Assembly: GCA_900541345.1 (NCBI GenBank) | Contig: UQJE01000002.1 | Span: forward strand, 39,255 to 103,254 | Length of the DNA stretch: 64,000 nt | Direction: 5' to 3' | DNA from: an uncultured Blautia sp. | GTDB lineage: Bacteria; Bacillota; Clostridia; Lachnospirales; Lachnospiraceae | Part shown: positions 63,228-64,000 of the stretch, piece by piece | Position numbering within the stretch: the stretch's first letter is position 1 | Layout of the letters: each line of letters begins with the position of its first letter | Made by a program: the position numbers and the translations under genes | Notes under the pieces: model-generated | The model's database searches: none | What the model saw: the letters and a program-made list of their open reading frames with translations, nothing else | What the model was told of the DNA's origin: nothing

Positions 63228-63557
63228 CTATCTCAAAATATTCCAATAAACTATCACATAAAAACCAGCACTAAGAAGCCCCAAAATCCAGGTACTGATT
63301 CCTATGCTTTTTTCTTTTTCTGTCAGAAGATGCTCCGACAGCTTTGACTTTTTCAGCACATACCAGATAATAATATGCATCAATAACAGAAGCGTTGTAA
63401 CAAATAGTTGTACGTCCTTCATGCTGTCACGCATATAATCCGTTATATTTTGCGCTTCCCTCCATGTAGAAATGTGCACATTAATATATCCTGTTATGAT
63501 TATGGGAAAGATTTCTAATAATCCAGCTATTTTCCAGTAAAACGTTTCTTTTTTCAT
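63228..63557 (-). CDS. Small membrane protein of unknown function
   Basis: 109 aa from the ATG at 63557 (AAGG 7 nt upstream; an ATG two codons earlier is too close). Three membrane segments: 'IAGLLEIFPIIITGYINVHI', 'LFVTTLLLLMHIIIWYVL' and 'ISTWILGLLSAGFYVIVYWN'. No family was recognised. It starts 9 nt after the stop of the gene cut by the right edge, so the two form an operon. Confidence 0.7.
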   Translation of the reverse strand: MKKETFYWKIAGLLEIFPIIITGYINVHISTWREAQNITDYMRDSMKDVQLFVTTLLLLMHIIIWYVLKKSKLSEHLLTEKEKSIGISTWILGLLSAGFYVIVYWNILR

Positions 63558-63566
63558 ATACATACC

Positions 63567-64000
63567 TTATTCTGTTGCTGAAGAAGTATCTGCTTCCTCT
63601 GTGGATTTTGTTTCTTCCGTAGTATCTGCCTCCTCTTCAGGAACTTCTGCTTCTTCTGCAGTTTCTGCTGTCTCCGCCTCAAAATCTTCTGGAATTTCTC
63701 CTATTTCTTTCTTAACCTGTATCGTAGCTTCCCTGCCAACTGCCCCAACTGCAAGACTATACATTCTTCCACCGGAAGGCTCATACATACACTGAATACT
63801 AAGAGCCGTCTTTACATCTCCGTCTTTTATTTCCTGCCACTGATAGCCCTTAAATGCGTCTCCATACTCCTGTTCTTTGTCTGTTACTTCATCCGGCTCT
63901 CCATATAATTCTGTAAACTGCTCCAGGACGTAGTCAGAAAGTTCCGTCAAATCCCCATCGTATTTATCCTTATTATTGGTATCTGTACCAAACCAGAAGG
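63567..64000 (-). CDS. Protein with an acidic low-complexity C-terminal tail, 5' part outside the window
   Basis: At least 144 codons, open at the right edge; a TTG at 63950 is not the true start because the frame continues upstream ('FWFGTDTNNKDKYDGDLTEL'). About 100 residues are a globular region ('VLEQFTELYGEPDEVTD', 'YQWQEIKDGDVKTALSIQCM'), followed by a Glu/Ala/Thr-rich tail of about 42 residues. It could be an exported or membrane-anchored protein whose N-terminus is not seen. No family was recognised. Confidence 0.65.
   Translation of the reverse strand, partial: FWFGTDTNNKDKYDGDLTELSDYVLEQFTELYGEPDEVTDKEQEYGDAFKGYQWQEIKDGDVKTALSIQCMYEPSGGRMYSLAVGAVGREATIQVKKEIGEIPEDFEAETAETAEEAEVPEEEADTTEETKSTEEADTSSATE

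Overview
This window reads as a chromosomal segment of a gut-type Lachnospiraceae (Firmicutes; Blautia / Ruminococcus / Dorea-like). The inference rests on moderate-to-low GC, strong GGAGG ribosome binding sites, mostly AT-rich intergenic DNA, a lacto-N-biose-type phosphorylase (GH112), a GntR/ABC sugar locus, Rpn-like and AAA-ATPase/PD-(D/E)XK accessory proteins, a carboxyspermidine polyamine pathway and an FMN riboswitch/RibU pair. No rRNA, tRNA, CRISPR array, intact IS or prophage was seen. Genes lie mostly on the minus strand.

Layout. 1-9.0 kb: a secreted GH2 beta-galactosidase cut by the left edge, an esterase/acyltransferase pair, small acetyltransferase genes (one broken), a small membrane protein, a P-loop kinase preceded by a 51-bp tandem repeat array, and a GH112 phosphorylase. 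9.2-12.3 kb: uracil permease, an XRE regulator and a broken Rpn-type gene. 12.6-18.0 kb: polyamine importer operon (GNAT, HD hydrolase, PotA with an unusual insertion, PotB, PotC-PotD fusion). 18.1-29.4 kb: a fructosamine (Amadori product) type catabolic locus with FrlB-, FrlC- and FrlD-like proteins, a ribose-type ABC importer, an FGGY sugar kinase, a DeoC-like aldolase, a double HAD phosphatase and a GntR/UTRA regulator, tied together by a recurring 17-bp motif at three promoters. 29.4-35.6 kb: MarR/MATE pair, an HD protein, stand-alone carB. 35.6-44.4 kb: heterodimeric ABC exporter, a Bce-like ATPase/FtsX pair and a LytTR/GHKL two-component system. 44.4-48.1 kb: a HipA-like kinase with a small partner protein, bracketed by a short imperfect direct repeat shared with the 3' end of a subtilase gene. 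48.1-55.1 kb: a tightly packed polyamine biosynthesis operon (arginine-type decarboxylase, spermidine synthase, carboxyspermidine dehydrogenase and decarboxylase, agmatine deiminase, N-carbamoylputrescine amidase) with a consensus promoter and a leader of about 245 nt that contains a terminator. 55.1-64 kb: hexose kinase, NUDIX hydrolase, FMN riboswitch plus RibU, AAA-ATPase/PD-(D/E)XK protein, small zinc ribbon, MscS channel, DUF1294 protein, Tex, and two unrecognised genes, the last cut by the right edge.

How the genes work together. Polyamine import (12.6-17 kb) and synthesis (48-55 kb) occur in the same window. The sugar locus probably imports a glycated amine or related compound, epimerises it, phosphorylates it and cleaves it, with regulation by the divergent GntR protein. 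The GH2 and GH112 enzymes fit use of host or dietary galactosides. All functions are inferred from sequence motifs and remembered family features; no database search was run.
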